A DNA stretch of 64,000 bases, from positions 21,049,001-21,113,000 of the forward strand of contig NC_059478.1 in the NCBI RefSeq assembly GCF_018139145.2, written 5' to 3'. The notes beneath the pieces were generated by a model. That model was not told the DNA's origin, searched no databases, and was given only the letters and a program-made list of their open reading frames with translations. Of this stretch, positions 25,302-37,700 are shown piece by piece (within the stretch, counting starts at the first letter, position 1; each line of letters starts with the position of its first letter). Both the position numbers and the translations under genes were made by a program. Origin of the DNA: Gymnogyps californianus. Its lineage: Eukaryota; Chordata; Aves; Accipitriformes; Cathartidae.

Positions 25302-28300
25302 GTTGGAGAGCAGGAAGTCCTGATAACTTTTGGTTTGCTTTGCTAAGAATTGCCATTTCAAATAATATTCTGAGAGATTTATAAGCAAAATATGTCTGGA
25401 GAACACAGGCAGCTGAAGAGAAAAGCATTACTATTGCTTTGGAAACCAATGAAATCAAATTATCAACTGTATCTGACTTTTGTGAACTGCGAATCCTGTA
25501 CTGTGGTCAGTAATTTGCTTGTAGGAAACAATAAGTAGTATCCATTGTTTAAATTTGGATAACATTATTCTATTTAAGTGTTCAAGTTTGAAGATATTGA
25601 CAGTACTCACCAATCTTTTTATAAGCTGGTGTTTGCAAACAATTACGCTGGGATATTTGAGATGCTGATCTATTATCACCTATGTACACATCTGTTAGTT
25701 TTACTAGTTTGGTAACTGTTGTATAATGCTGATTCTTTAAAGGCCTAAAATAATGCCTAATGAAAGGTTACAAAGGCTGATTCTGTGGGGTTTAGATCTA
25801 GTTTATGCATTTTCCATTATTAACGCTATGTAACAGTATGCATAATTCTGTGCCATAGTGAAAACGTGGAATATCAAGGGCGGGAGGTGGGGAAGAGGGA
25901 GGGAATGTAATGGATAGCAGAATTAGGTTCATAATTTTTGTTTTGAGAAACCATGGACTCTGTTTATGAAGAAATGCCTGTAAGTTTCTGTAGGCTTACA
26001 TACTACAAGTTAATTGCATCTTTAATGGAAATATCTGATTTTGATTTGTTTTAAAATGTTGAAATTGTGTGGCGTGTGCAGGGGGTCTATAGAAGGTCTA
26101 TCTATTGTATTCTGGAGAGGCTCCCTACACCCACGCTTCAAGAACAGGGATGAGGAACTCATCTACTGCAGCCATATATAGACCATATAAATAGATGCAG
26201 CAGTGTTTGAGTTCCAGTGATGTATCAGTTAGCAGGGAAGCAAATCTACTCTCCAGGGAGACACAGCAAAGTGTGAATGTTCATTTCTGCTGTATTTTGC
26301 CAAGAATGTAAATATTTTTATGTGGTGATATACAATATTAGATCATTCCCTGGATTCTTTCCCCATGCATTTTGCACAAAGAATGCACAGTTTTCAAGCA
26401 CTTGTACCACATACTGAGATGAACCCTAGTTTCTGTGTTTCAAGTACTGGCATTGAAGTGAGATATAACCAAGTATTTTACACTGAGAAGTGTCATATGT
26501 TGGTGTTGAAGATTAGACCACTGACATGTAAGTGAGACATACCCAATGCCTTTATTTTTTTTTATCCTAAAACATTATACCCACATGTTCCCTCTTCCCG
26601 AGAAGTGAAGTGTTCAAATTCTGATGCATTGTCACATTCCTCTCCAAGTGTTTTATGACTTTCAAGGATAGATTGTAAAACATTGAAACATGGATGTACT
26701 GCCTGCTCCTCTGGGGGATGAGAAAGTAATGGTGTTGCTATACTTCCACTATTGTAAATGCAGTGTAAAAAGCACATTCTGAATGAAGAGGGTGAAGGCA
26801 ACTAAACTTAAAGGCAAGATAAGCATATCATCAGTTTAATAAATCATTTCATTGCCTGATATATTGCTTTATGGTAATGCAAAATAATCACATCATGTAG
26901 GAGTCATAGCCCCTTAAAATAATGTTAGTGTCTTGACTTCTGCAGATGTATGGCCCATTGATGTATGGAACCATAAGAACCTAAGCAGCTATACAAAAGC
27001 TAGACAGGAAAATGGGCCTCGGGTGTGAATGGAGAGGCAGAGCTAGTAAGTGCTTATTTGATGTGGAAGGCCCAGCAAGTGCTGGAATATGCAGTGAATT
27101 AGGCTTGGATGGCAAAGGTGTATTGGATGGGAGGGAGGACCCTTCAGAAGTGCGTAGGGCGTCCCCAGACTTCTGAATCTGTGCCTGGAAGTCCTCACTA
27201 TTGCTGTCTCTACATCATTCTGATTATGTTATAATGAGCTGTTATTTAATGAGGCACACTTGTCCTTCTCTTTTCTCCCTATTCCTGAAAAGGATGGGAA
27301 TGAGAGTGGAAGTCAATACTGTCCATTTAGTACAGATTTATATCCTCTGTCCTTGCAGAAGTAGCAGATGGCTACCCAGGAAGCCTTCTTTTGGGGCACA
27401 CTTACTAGAGGTCCATGGATGATGAGTTAGTTACATGATGTGATCTCATCTCATTGTTTGTACTTCTTCAGTTGCATCAGAAGAAGCTAAAAAGCTATAC
27501 TAAGTAAAATAGATGTTCCATGTAAGAAATTGCTGTGCTTGCCCCAGGGACACTGAAGGACTGAATGGAAAAGAAGATCATGTCTCTGATACAGATGGGA
27601 GGAGAGATATGCATCTCTTTATTAAGATGTCATACAGAATATGGAAAAAGTTTGGGGACTGCTGCACTATAATGAACTTGCTTTCAGAAATTTACTGAAA
27701 GCAGCTATTTACTAAGGATATCAGTTGCAGCCCTCTGGAATTGAGGGTCAAGCAGAGCTGATTATTGTCAGCCCAGAATTAGGATTCTCAATAACTTTGC
27801 AGCATTGCTGAGCACCTACTCTTTAACCCTAATGACATTTATTAAGTTTGTGCAGACAGTGGACTGACGGAGTCACTTCCTCATTATTAAATGTGCTTTT
27901 TTCTAATCTTGCATCATCTCAGTGCTTTATTTAAAACTAAAATCAATATTCATGGTGCAGAGGGCTTTTCTTCCCCAACTCTTTCACAAATCTCTTAAGT
28001 ACTTCTTAGTTTTCAAGTACCTTCAGTGCAGACGGTGAGTATAATACATCTATGACAAGACAGTCTCAGAGAAATTGCTTTAAGTTCTTTAAACTCTAAG
28101 AGCGAGCCAAGGTTGTCACACTGTTTTTGCATCTTCCCGAAAGGGGATTTCTATCTTGTATATGAAAATAAACAGTTACTGAAAAATGTTGCTACACTGC
28201 AATGTATGATGTGATATTAAAAGAACAAAATAAGCAATGCTTATTCTTGATTGCTAATGTAACAACTTACTAGTCACAGTACAATGTTGCTATCAAGTAA

Positions 28301-28523
28301 TTACAGAGTTAATTACTGGTGTAATATCTTAAAAATAATATAGTGGGGATTTCAGAAGTCAAGTGAGAATAAATGAAAGATTAAGCACAAATTATTTCAA
28401 TCGTGTGTGCTGCCCAAAGGATGCTCCATATCAGATGTATCAATTTAAACCCTGCACAAAACAGTGAAATAATATCCTCTTGTAAAAAGCTGAAGTCGGT
28501 GAAATACTCTGTAATATACTTTG
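25302..28523. other. Unique AT-rich non-coding DNA
   Basis: No gene or mobile element is recognised apart from the G-rich motif listed separately at 25878-25903. A donor-like ACG|GTGAGT occurs near 28034 but no exon could be built on it. Confidence 0.55.
25878..25903 (+). other. G-quadruplex-type motif
   Basis: Five runs of at least three G are separated by loops of 1 to 4 bases within 26 bp, which satisfies the usual G3+N1-7 quadruplex pattern on the plus strand. It stands out in a surrounding sequence that is mostly A and T. No promoter or transcript is visible beside it. Confidence 0.7.
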
Positions 28524-28556
28524 CTTTTGCATTATCCTAAAATTGTAATGCAAAAG
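28524..28556. repeat. 11-bp perfect inverted repeat with TTGCAT half sites
   Basis: CTTTTGCATTA at 28524-28534 is mirrored exactly by TAATGCAAAAG at 28546-28556 around an 11-nt spacer. Each arm carries a TAAT core and an ATGCAAA core, which resemble homeodomain and POU half sites. This may be a paired protein-binding site, or a chance AT-rich palindrome. Confidence 0.6.
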
Positions 28557-30743
28557 AACCCTGTTTCCGTTGTCGTGGTTTTTGTGTTGGTTTTCTTTAT
28601 CCTTTCTTTGCTTTTCTTTTTTTTTTTAAACCAGGAATATGGGAAACAATAAGCTAAAGCCATCTGGGAGTTCTTTATGCGTATGTCTGAAAGGGGATGA
28701 AATACATATTATTTTAAACTGTGTACATTCAGATTAATCACTAAAAATAAAATGAGAAAGAAATAATGGCATTTCATATAGAGAAAATGAAGACTCTCAG
28801 GCCTAGAAGTCTCTGTAATAAATCAATCAAAAGGGAGTTAGTAGACAGAAGGATTAAAGGACTGTAATAAGATCATGCTACAGATGACCACAACAGGAAA
28901 GGCTGGGGAAAGAAGAAATACTATATGATAAGATAAGAAAGCTATGTATGGATGATAACACTGTGATGATGGCTGATAACACCTCCATAATACTAATTTG
29001 GAAACCTTTGAGACACTATGGAAATAACAGCTGTTGCAAATTGCTGCTTCCTGAATCATATCAGGAACAGCTTAAGCACAAATCTGGCTGTAGCAAAGCT
29101 AATACAAATAACAACCTGAGTAAATAAGAAATAGTTGGTACACAAACATCTCCCTAATCTGGGAATTGAACCAATTACTACCAAAAGACAGACATGATTT
29201 CAACAGCTTTTGTTCTGAAAAGAAACTGATTGACATGAGGAAATGGATTGGATCAACCTTAGCACAGAGGATAAAACATTAAGGCAAAGATGCTCATAAA
29301 ATTAGCCAAGGATATTGATATTTTCTTTTTATGCACTTATTACAGTTCCACAAACTGGGATGGGGTGGAGTCTTTAAGAAGCATCAGGTTATAAATGGTT
29401 TTGTAGCATAATAATTCTACAGTCAACTGTGATTAAGAAAGTAAATACAGTATTTGGGGTCTACTTCACTGAAGACTTTCTGCTTACTGATTCCCTTGAC
29501 TGTGGCTGCTCAATTAGTAGCTTCCAGTGGCATCTCCTACCTTCACAAATAATAGTGTAAACTTTGCAGAGCAGTTAATAAAGTCTAAGTATATCTAATG
29601 AAGTTTAAGTATATCTTAAAGCTGGTGCATGATTTTATGGATTTGGTTGAGAATATGAAATGTGGCAGGGGGTTCATAAGCTGGAGAAAAAATTGCTGAC
29701 ATGTCAGAAAAACAGAGACAGAAAGATGCCAGACCAGATGAAACAGAGGAAAATGGGGAGGAAAATGAGAAATAAATGAAAAGGTAGTGGAAACAGCTGG
29801 TCTAGTCACAGGCTGGAAGACAGAGGACTTTCTCCTTATACTCTACTATAAAGCACTTGTAAGGGAACAATTGCAGAGGAGAGAATAGGGAAGTCCTTGC
29901 TAGGTCCCCTAGATTTTGTTATTACAGGAATTTGTGAAGGTTTTGGGTGAAAAAATTGGAGAAAGAAAAGATAGAAGTAAATCATCTGATCAGAAGGGCA
30001 GAACACTTTTCCTAGTGTAAACAAACAGATCATATTTTCTAGTACTCTTCCCAAAACATCTGTTATTGAACACTGCTGGAAGCAGAATATGAGATCTGGC
30101 CTATTACAACAGGCTTATTATCTTATTGAAAAGCTCACCATAAAATGTGTTGTCAGGAGACAGGACATGTCATGTTAACCCTGAATCTTAAGGCACAACA
30201 GGAAAACATTGAAACAGTAGCAATGAGTTCATAGAAAAATACTTGAAGCACGGTGTACCCAAGAATATCATTAATATAAAACTTTGTCAGCATCTCCCTA
30301 ATACATTTTACTATACGATTTTTTGGTTTTTTTTACTGCAGTAATTTACAGGTAGGCAGGTGGGTTTCTAGCAGCGATCTTTCTTCTTACTAGTCACAAA
30401 ATCAGTATTATTTTTTCTTCCAAGTACGTTGGCTTTATTTCAACTTTCTTTTAAAGAAAGTACTTTACAAAAGCAAGTAGCCATTTTTAATCCCATTTTT
30501 CAGCTGGGAGAAAGTGAGTCATGAGTTAATGCGGTGAACCACAGAATATTCCTTGCAGTGAGGTACGGATCAAATTGGGGACAGAACACAGACCTCCTCA
30601 AGCTCAGCTCCCCTTCTTCTTACCTACTTTATTATTTCACAGCTGACTCTGAACGCAGCTTGTAACAAACAGTCCTATTTGGAATATAATGGAGACTTAT
30701 TTGGAGTATTTAATGATGCAACATGACATGGAAGGGATGCTCT
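28557..30743. other. Unique AT-rich non-coding DNA
   Basis: Nothing coding is recognised. A small tandem duplication (AAGTNTAAGTATATCT-like, twice) lies near 29581-29618. A pyrimidine- and T-rich tract lies near 28611-28628. Confidence 0.55.
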
Positions 30744-30959
30744 TCAGAAAAGATTCATGCCAGTGGCTTGCACCATGCGAGCGCAGATGTTCAGCAGAGC
30801 GGCAGTGAGATGTTCGCCATAGTTCTGAGTTCTGTCTAGCAGATCCCCTCCAAATGTGTAGGCTCCTGCAGCTTGTCCATTATGTTCCTGTTTGGCAGAA
30901 AGGCAATCGCTGCTGTGCTGACATTCATCACTGAGCTTTTTACTGTGGGTCTGCCATTC
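30744..30959 (-). other. Coding-like open frame, possible exon or gene relic
   Basis: On the minus strand there is a 71-codon frame with no internal stop, running from just inside a TAA at 30960-30962 down to a TGA at 30744-30746. It has no useful early ATG, so it is not an obvious complete gene. The stretch is more GC-rich than its surroundings. Its predicted peptide looks protein-like rather than random: a hydrophilic N-terminal half with three cysteines, then a Gly/Ala-rich turn, then an amphipathic segment (L-T-A-A-L-L-N-I-C-A-R-M-V-Q) just before the stop. An AG at 30951-30952 (minus-strand GGCAG) could serve as a 3' splice site, but there is no good pyrimidine tract. I do not recognise the protein. 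It could be a last coding exon, a decayed gene piece or chance. Confidence 0.22.
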
Positions 30960-33900
30960 TTATGCTGACATGCTTATCTGAAATCAGCATGGGGATGTAT
31001 CAGACCTGGCAAGGGCTTTTTTTTTTTTTTTTTTCTGAAATGCTTTTTCTTCTCCTGTAGTATTATATTCCTTTCTGTCCCTGAAACTAAGTAAGAAACA
31101 GGTATAATGGCAAAATACCACAAGTAAGGAAAAGGCTGCAAAGATAGACAGAGATATATATATTGGGTTTTGGGTTTTGTTTGGTTTTTTTTCCTCCACT
31201 CCCCTTATGTAATCACTTGAAATACAGATTTCAGTATATGATACTGCAGGAGGTCTGGTAGCCTATTTCCACCTTCTTTAGGCAATCAGTCATTTTATTT
31301 CATTGACATGTTTTGGTGTATACCCACAGCAGCAGTCCTTTGGTGTGGTAGGGGTTCTTGTTTGCTGGGGATGGGATGGAGGTGGTGTTGCTTTTCTGGA
31401 GGGGGGAGGGATTTGAGTATTATGAAAGTTTTGCTTTATGATTTCTGTATCGCCAGTTTTCATATGGCGGATTAGAAAATGCTGGAAAGTAGGATAGCTG
31501 GTTTTGTATGTAGAACACAGACACTGAAGGCACCTCTGCTGATAAAAAGTGATTTTTGCATATCTCTTGAATCTTCATACTCCTTTCAGTAGGAATGACA
31601 TTTGAAAAAAGACTGGATCAAATTTTCAGACATGCTGAATATCTAGTGTCTGTTAACTTCAAGTTATCTTGGGGCTGTTAAAAAATGGTGAATGTTAGGA
31701 CCGATGAAGTGTAGGGTATCTCTTCAGTAGCAGCCGAGACAAGCTGTCTTTAAATCTTTGTGTTGTCTCTACTTACATGTTCTAAAGTCTGTAAATACAC
31801 CTATTTTAATAGACTAATTACATGTACTAGTAGTGTTTCACTACTTAAACATTTTTAACCCTTTTTTTTTTATTTCCTTTACTGAGCTATTGTCAGATGA
31901 CCAGTTTAATTCTTAAATGAAGTTCAGCTCATGGCGCAATTAAACTACTTGGTAACTTCAGAAAGACTGGCAGCATCCATACTTCAAGCATCTATAACCT
32001 ATTGTAACTAATACCTTACAATATCTATAACATTAGGTGCAGAGACTGTAGATGTACTTTATGTATGCATAATAAACAGAAAATCCGTATAAAAGGAAAC
32101 ATGCAAGGCCTCTTCTATTCTGAATTTCATGCTCCCTAGATTTGGTGCAGAATTATTCTCTTTTGAATCAAACCGTAGCATCTAACTTACCATTTTAAGA
32201 AAAATTCCCTAACATTTCTGGCAATGAATCTGGTGGTGTTAACTTGTCATACAACATGAAGTGATAACTGATATATTGTCCAAGTCTGCAATAGTTGTCT
32301 GAGCTGAAAGCAGCAGCTCTGCGAGAGGTGTGAAGTATGCTTTTTACCACGATGTTCTCTCTTAGTCAAAGTACTAAGGATAAATGTCTGAGAGTTTATA
32401 CTAATTTTTGGTGCTGATCAGACGTCCATTGCTCTTTCAAATCTGTTTTCAGGAACAATCACAGGAATTGCTATTTTATTCTCCATGTGTTGACATGAAT
32501 CTTAATAATATTAATGTAAATCAAATACAGAATTGGAGTTTAATGCAACAGACTTCCTTCTTCCTGTTTTATAAAAGTTTGGATACTCAGTCAGGAAGAA
32601 GAAACAACACTGCTTTTGATCGTGTGTCATAAACAATGTATTAAATATTACACGAAATACGTAAGGGAGAAGGATTTGAAAACCGTACATTAAAATATAT
32701 TTGGACAAAATATTAATTTAGCAGTTTGGAATTCTGATTGATAACTTTTTTAAAGACTTCTCAAGTATAAGCTGTTTGCCTTAATTTGCCTGTAGTTAGT
32801 ACCTGTGAGTCACCTTGTTCTTTTATTTCCTCATGTTGAAATTCAAGTAACAACACCTAAATCCCTGCAGATGTTTCTCTTCCATAACCATTCAGTATTA
32901 TTGATTTCTGTATCAGTGAAAAGTAATCATCCTTAATACATCAGCCAGTATGACACAAAAGGGAGGTGATAAAAGTTTAAGGCAAAAATGTTTTCTCTGC
33001 AAACCGATGTGTCTTGTAGCTAAAAATATTTAAATTTCTATAGTAACTGTTGCAATCTCGTTTGGAGAAACACATATTGCAGATGTGGAAACCTGCTTTC
33101 TTCTCTTACTGGCCAAGTGTTTGGGTTTTTTTAAATTATTTACAGCCTTAAAAATAGAATCTGCACTTGTAAACATGTCTAGGTAGTTGTTACACAATTT
33201 TTGTGACTCCTTTTGTACAGGCAACTATTGTGTTCAGATAGTTGCTAAGAGTAATTTTATCCAGAAATTACTTTGAAATTAGAATTTAAATAGCTGTGGA
33301 ATTATAGGAGAGGATATACTGCTTCCGTGTAAATCAGTTTAATAGAAATCAAAACCCTACTATTTATTAGAAATGATTTGACAATAAATAGTGTATCAGA
33401 GCCTAGAAATACATTGCTACAGATACCAGACCTGTTTGTGTTAACTTCTGCTAATTCAAATTCGCATCTTCCTTTTGGATACATACTGCATCCTGAGACA
33501 AGAATTTTCTGATTGAAGTCCTATATTTCTTTGATAAAAAACAGAAAGGAACACAAAGCAGAAATGTAGCTGGAGAAAACTTGAACATCAACAAACCTTA
33601 ACACAAATATTTAGTCTATCTAAAATTACATACTTAAATACATATTTAAGCACCCATGAAAAAGGCCTCCACCTTACACTGAAATGAAATATCACGTAGG
33701 CAGAAATGTCTTCTATGAAGAACAGGATGTGTAGTCAGAGCATTTTGTTTTATGATGTTTGCTTAAAAATAAAATAAAAACTCTTGGTAACAATCAGCCT
33801 GTCTCTCCCATCTATAATAGTGCTGTGTCGAAGGCTTTCCAGCACAACTAAGGTATACTTAGTTCATGGGTATTAGAGTCAGCAGGCAAACGGAGGTGTG

Positions 33901-34590
33901 ATGAATATCATAACATTTTATTATTGATATATCAATTTGAAAGACAGTGAGAAATGTCGATGAGGAAAATTAAGTTAGTGAAAAGCCGCTTATATATTAT
34001 CTATCTAAGATCGAAATATTTTGTGGGAAGGAGCAGTGAAAAAAGTGGCAAAAAAATGGCAACCAAAGTGATTAAGGCCCTGGATTTACCTCTAGATAGG
34101 ACACAATAAAAGAAAAAGGAAAAAAGTGATAGTTCAGGAAGAAAATGAATAAGATACATGGCAGAGGTTTGTGCAAACTAATGGTATGACTGGTAACTAG
34201 GTACACTGCGTGCTCATGTTTGCTCTTTCTGATGTTGAAAGAACGTGCTTTAAAAATAAATACAAGTATTTAAAAATTTATACTTTTTCTGCGTGGTAGA
34301 TAATGAGCTCATGAAACTTGCTGCCACAATGTATAATTAAATTCAAGAGCTTAATGGGTTTGGGTTTTGGTTTGTTTGTCTATACTTTTTAAAAAACTTT
34401 GTTAATGCAGATTTTCACCTTAACATAGATGGGGGCAGGGGGGAATTAGAATGGAAATAAAATGATGCATTCTGCCTGATCAATTTGAAAACAAACTGCT
34501 TTTCTGATCAAGTGTGGAATAATACATAACAGTGGAAGAACTGCAAACTAATGTGTTAAGTTAGAAGGCTGAGCAGTAGACATGTTAATT
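30960..34590. other. Unique AT-rich non-coding DNA
   Basis: Contains a pure T18 tract (31017-31034), further T-rich tracts near 31180-31195 and 31860-31872, and a G-rich patch at about 31366-31411. No gene, RNA gene or transposon is recognised. Confidence 0.55.
31017..31034. repeat. Poly-T tract (T18)
   Basis: Eighteen consecutive T. No retroposed sequence was recognised on either side, so it is recorded as a simple repeat rather than as the tail of a minus-strand retrocopy. Confidence 0.9.
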
Positions 34591-34623
34591 TTTTTTTTTT
34601 TCTCTTCTCCTCGACACCTGTAG

Positions 34624-34780
34624 TTACCCATGTTTTTTCCACATTAAGGAACTGGAACAAGAAAGGACTCACATCAGCTTAGTGTCTGAAAGACACCAAG
34701 CAGTCAGGAGGTGGCGTATGACTAGGACTCCCATTATTTCTGGGCTAACATCTGTAACCTTTGTTTCAGACTTCTCTCTG
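34624..34780 (+). other. Candidate internal exon with strong splice signals
   Basis: Immediately upstream (about 34584-34623) are a branch-point-like TTAAT, a run of T followed by CTCTTCTCCTC, no intervening AG, and then CCTGTAG. This is a near-ideal vertebrate 3' splice site. At the other end CTCTCTG is followed by GTGAGT (34781-34786), a strong 5' splice site. The 157 nt between are open in one frame: one leading base plus 52 codons, including K-E-L-E-Q-E-R and V-R-R-W-R-M-T-R. The same frame stays open past the donor to a TAG at 34892-34894. I recognise no domain. It could be a coding exon of an unannotated gene, a non-coding RNA exon, or a pseudo-exon. No partner exon could be identified in the window, so the call rests on the splice signals and the open frame alone. 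Confidence 0.33.
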
Positions 34781-34786
34781 GTGAGT

Positions 34787-37700
34787 TTTGCAGCCACTCT
34801 GTCAGCGGCCTTAACAGCTGGTTCTGCGTGGAGAGGGGAAGTATTGTTCAGCAGTGTAACACTCCATGTTGCATCATGGTATCATCTTGGTTAGAAACCA
34901 CTTGCCTATGACACTGAGTGTTTTGTTTTATTTCAAGAGCAGCATATACACTTTCATGGAGTTGGGGGTGGGGTAGCAGTTTAAAAAAAAAAAGGTGAGG
35001 GCTTGGTGAAACTGCAATCAAGGGAAAAATGTTACATCTGCCTAGCACCATGGTGATCCTTGGGTAGGACAAGAGAAACCTTAATGTCAAAATTCTTGTA
35101 CGTACAGTGGCTACATAGAATCTAGTGTATTTATATATATGTGTATATATATAATGTGTGTGCAGTCTAGCAGTGCAGGAGGTAATATGTAGCAAGTATG
35201 TAGAACACTAGTGTTTTCATCTGTGCAGTTATAACTGGATTCCTAACGCAGGCAGGCAGAAGCATAGAGCTGGCCTTAGCAATCAGTAGTGGGCAACAGC
35301 TGTTGGGCTTTGGAAGAAGGCTACAAACCTTCAGCACTGTTACTCCGCAGCTGTAAAATAAGTACCATTTAATGCCAGCAATTTTGGTGGCTGCATTGTC
35401 AGAGTGGCTGTTAAAGGCAATGGGCAAATGTGCTGATGTGACCACTACAGATTCCAGCAAGTGCTTAAACTGTTTCAAAGTGCTTAAACCCTTTCAGGTC
35501 ACGTCATATTTGTGAGCTTCCTGTTGAAGGGAGTGGGGTATGAGCAATGTGATTTTTCATATTCGGTAACATGCTTGCAAGTGTAAAAAAGACCTTGGGA
35601 TTGGAGAAAGCAAGGTTGTTTATAGGTTTCGGACTATGAGAATACAGCTTGAATTGGACTATACTTTGTAGTTTCTATGCCAATATAAATATTTTGGAAT
35701 ATTCAGCTTGTTTGAGCTCAATACAATTTGAAGTGGGTTAGGTATTCAACTAAATATAGGCATGTGTAATAAGTTCTTTACACATAACTTTCTAAATGAT
35801 GTTAAAAAATTTTTATCAAGGAAAGAATCATCAGCATATGGAATTGCTCATTACGGTCCTGTTTACGTTTGTTAAAGATTATGAGAAACACAAGTATGTT
35901 CACTAAATAGTGGAACCATTGTTTACACTGGTCTTTGTCTGGGAGCTAAATATCATAACTTTATATTATTAGTATTGAGCATTAATTTGTGCTACATCAA
36001 TTGAATTTTCAGTGATTTTGACATAGTATTAAACTTCCCCTATGCAGCACCAGGGAGCAGAAAATTCTAACTACTTCATATGCATAACTGATGTGGTGTA
36101 TATTATTAAAAGTATGAAATTATACGCATACATTTCAGACAGTGCTAGAGTAGAAATAGTTTCCTCTGCCTTACACCCACTTATGACTATTGTGAAACCA
36201 TGGTCATGCACAATGAAGGAACATTAGAGTAATTCTTTACCAGGATGTGAGGCTGAAGGTTCCCATTTTGCCTTCTCTATTTCCTTGGAACTTGGCCAAG
36301 TAATATGAGGCTTCTCCCCTTGGGAACAGTGTTTCCCCTCTTGGGGAAGGACAGAAAAGCTAATTACTTCAAGCATTTCCTGGGACAAGACCTGCTGAAG
36401 GCAAGTCAAAGTGACTGTCTAGGACACCAGGCAGGATATGGCCAAACAGCTGTAGCCCATTGTCCACTCTGTCTGTGCTAGAGCTGGGTTAATTACTGCT
36501 GCAGGAGAGATGGGTGTGAGGAAGGGCAGGAGGGGCTGCCTTTCCTTTCCACTCTGCTCCTCACTGCACCCCCTTCTCCAACAGTAACAGGGAAGAGACT
36601 CTCTGTCCCGTTTCCATCCCTTCCTTTCCCAGGCCACAGTAGTCCAGCCTCACTCATAGTTTGTTGTACAGAGAAGCCTTGAGCCAGCTCTGTCCTGGAA
36701 GATTTATGATTGTGTTTTTAGACTCCAGATTATCCCTTGATCTGCTGCAGTCTTGAGCAGAGCTCAAGAATTTGGAGCAAGAGAAGGAACATCTGTGCTG
36801 TGCTCCTGCACAGAATCTAGAATCTTTCTGTATTGTCAGTAGTGTGTCTGCCTTTACCAATGCAAGCACTTTTCTTACGAAGCGGAGGCATTTCATTGAC
36901 AAGGGAGAGATTCAGTTTGTTTTGCTCTTGCTCTTCTGGACAGTAAATTGGTGTCTGGGTGCATGCTAATAAATTGCTGTCACAGTGCCAGGAAAGAGGC
37001 AATTTGTTTACTGCCAAAATCCAAAATCCAGAGTTCATAAATACTCCACAGTACTCCACAGTCAGCTGTTCCCATCTTTTCTGTACACCGCGGAGACAGT
37101 GGTTTCTTGAGTTGGTCATGGTGATTGAATGTCTTCCGGAGTGTGGTCAGTTTGTCCTGCTCAGGAAGGACAGGAGCAGCAGGAGCTACAGAGTATCAAG
37201 AAGCTGAAACTGAGTCAGCTCACTTTTATGTCCACAGAGACAAAAGGGGAAAACAAACTGGAGTTAGCACCCTGCACTCCATCACTTCCGTGTCATGCTG
37301 CCCAAGGGACTCCTGAACACATGGATTCAAATCTGTCTTGTTACTGCAAATGCACCTCAGATGTATCAAAATAGGAACTGAGGTTATTTTTCATTTTTGA
37401 CATATCTGCCTCAACGATGTATGAAGAGGATTTTTTCTGAAATTATTTGAACCTGGAAATCAGACCAGTTTCTTTGTGCTGTAGCAAAATTTCTCTTCCT
37501 TTTCCACGTATAACTAAGTTGTACCAATCGGGTGAAGTAATGGAGATTCAGAACTGATATTTTTAACCAAGAGGTGGACTGGCTTTTTTATAAGCACGAG
37601 CAGGGATCACCCTCACCCTGCTGATACCTGTATGAATGTTTTCTTCTGTTTCATCTTTGCTTCCCTCTGTGGACCCTCAGTCTCATTGATTTTAACTTTG

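Noticed and set aside
31017..31034. Poly-T as the tail of a minus-strand retrocopy
   Set aside because: The open frame at 30744-30959 lies downstream of the A tract in minus-strand terms, the wrong side for a poly-A tail, and no retrocopy is seen on the other side.
36230..37380. Possible gene or CpG island because of clustered open frames and higher GC
   Set aside because: The short frames conflict with each other on both strands and CpG is sparse. The region is better described as a less AT-rich non-coding stretch.
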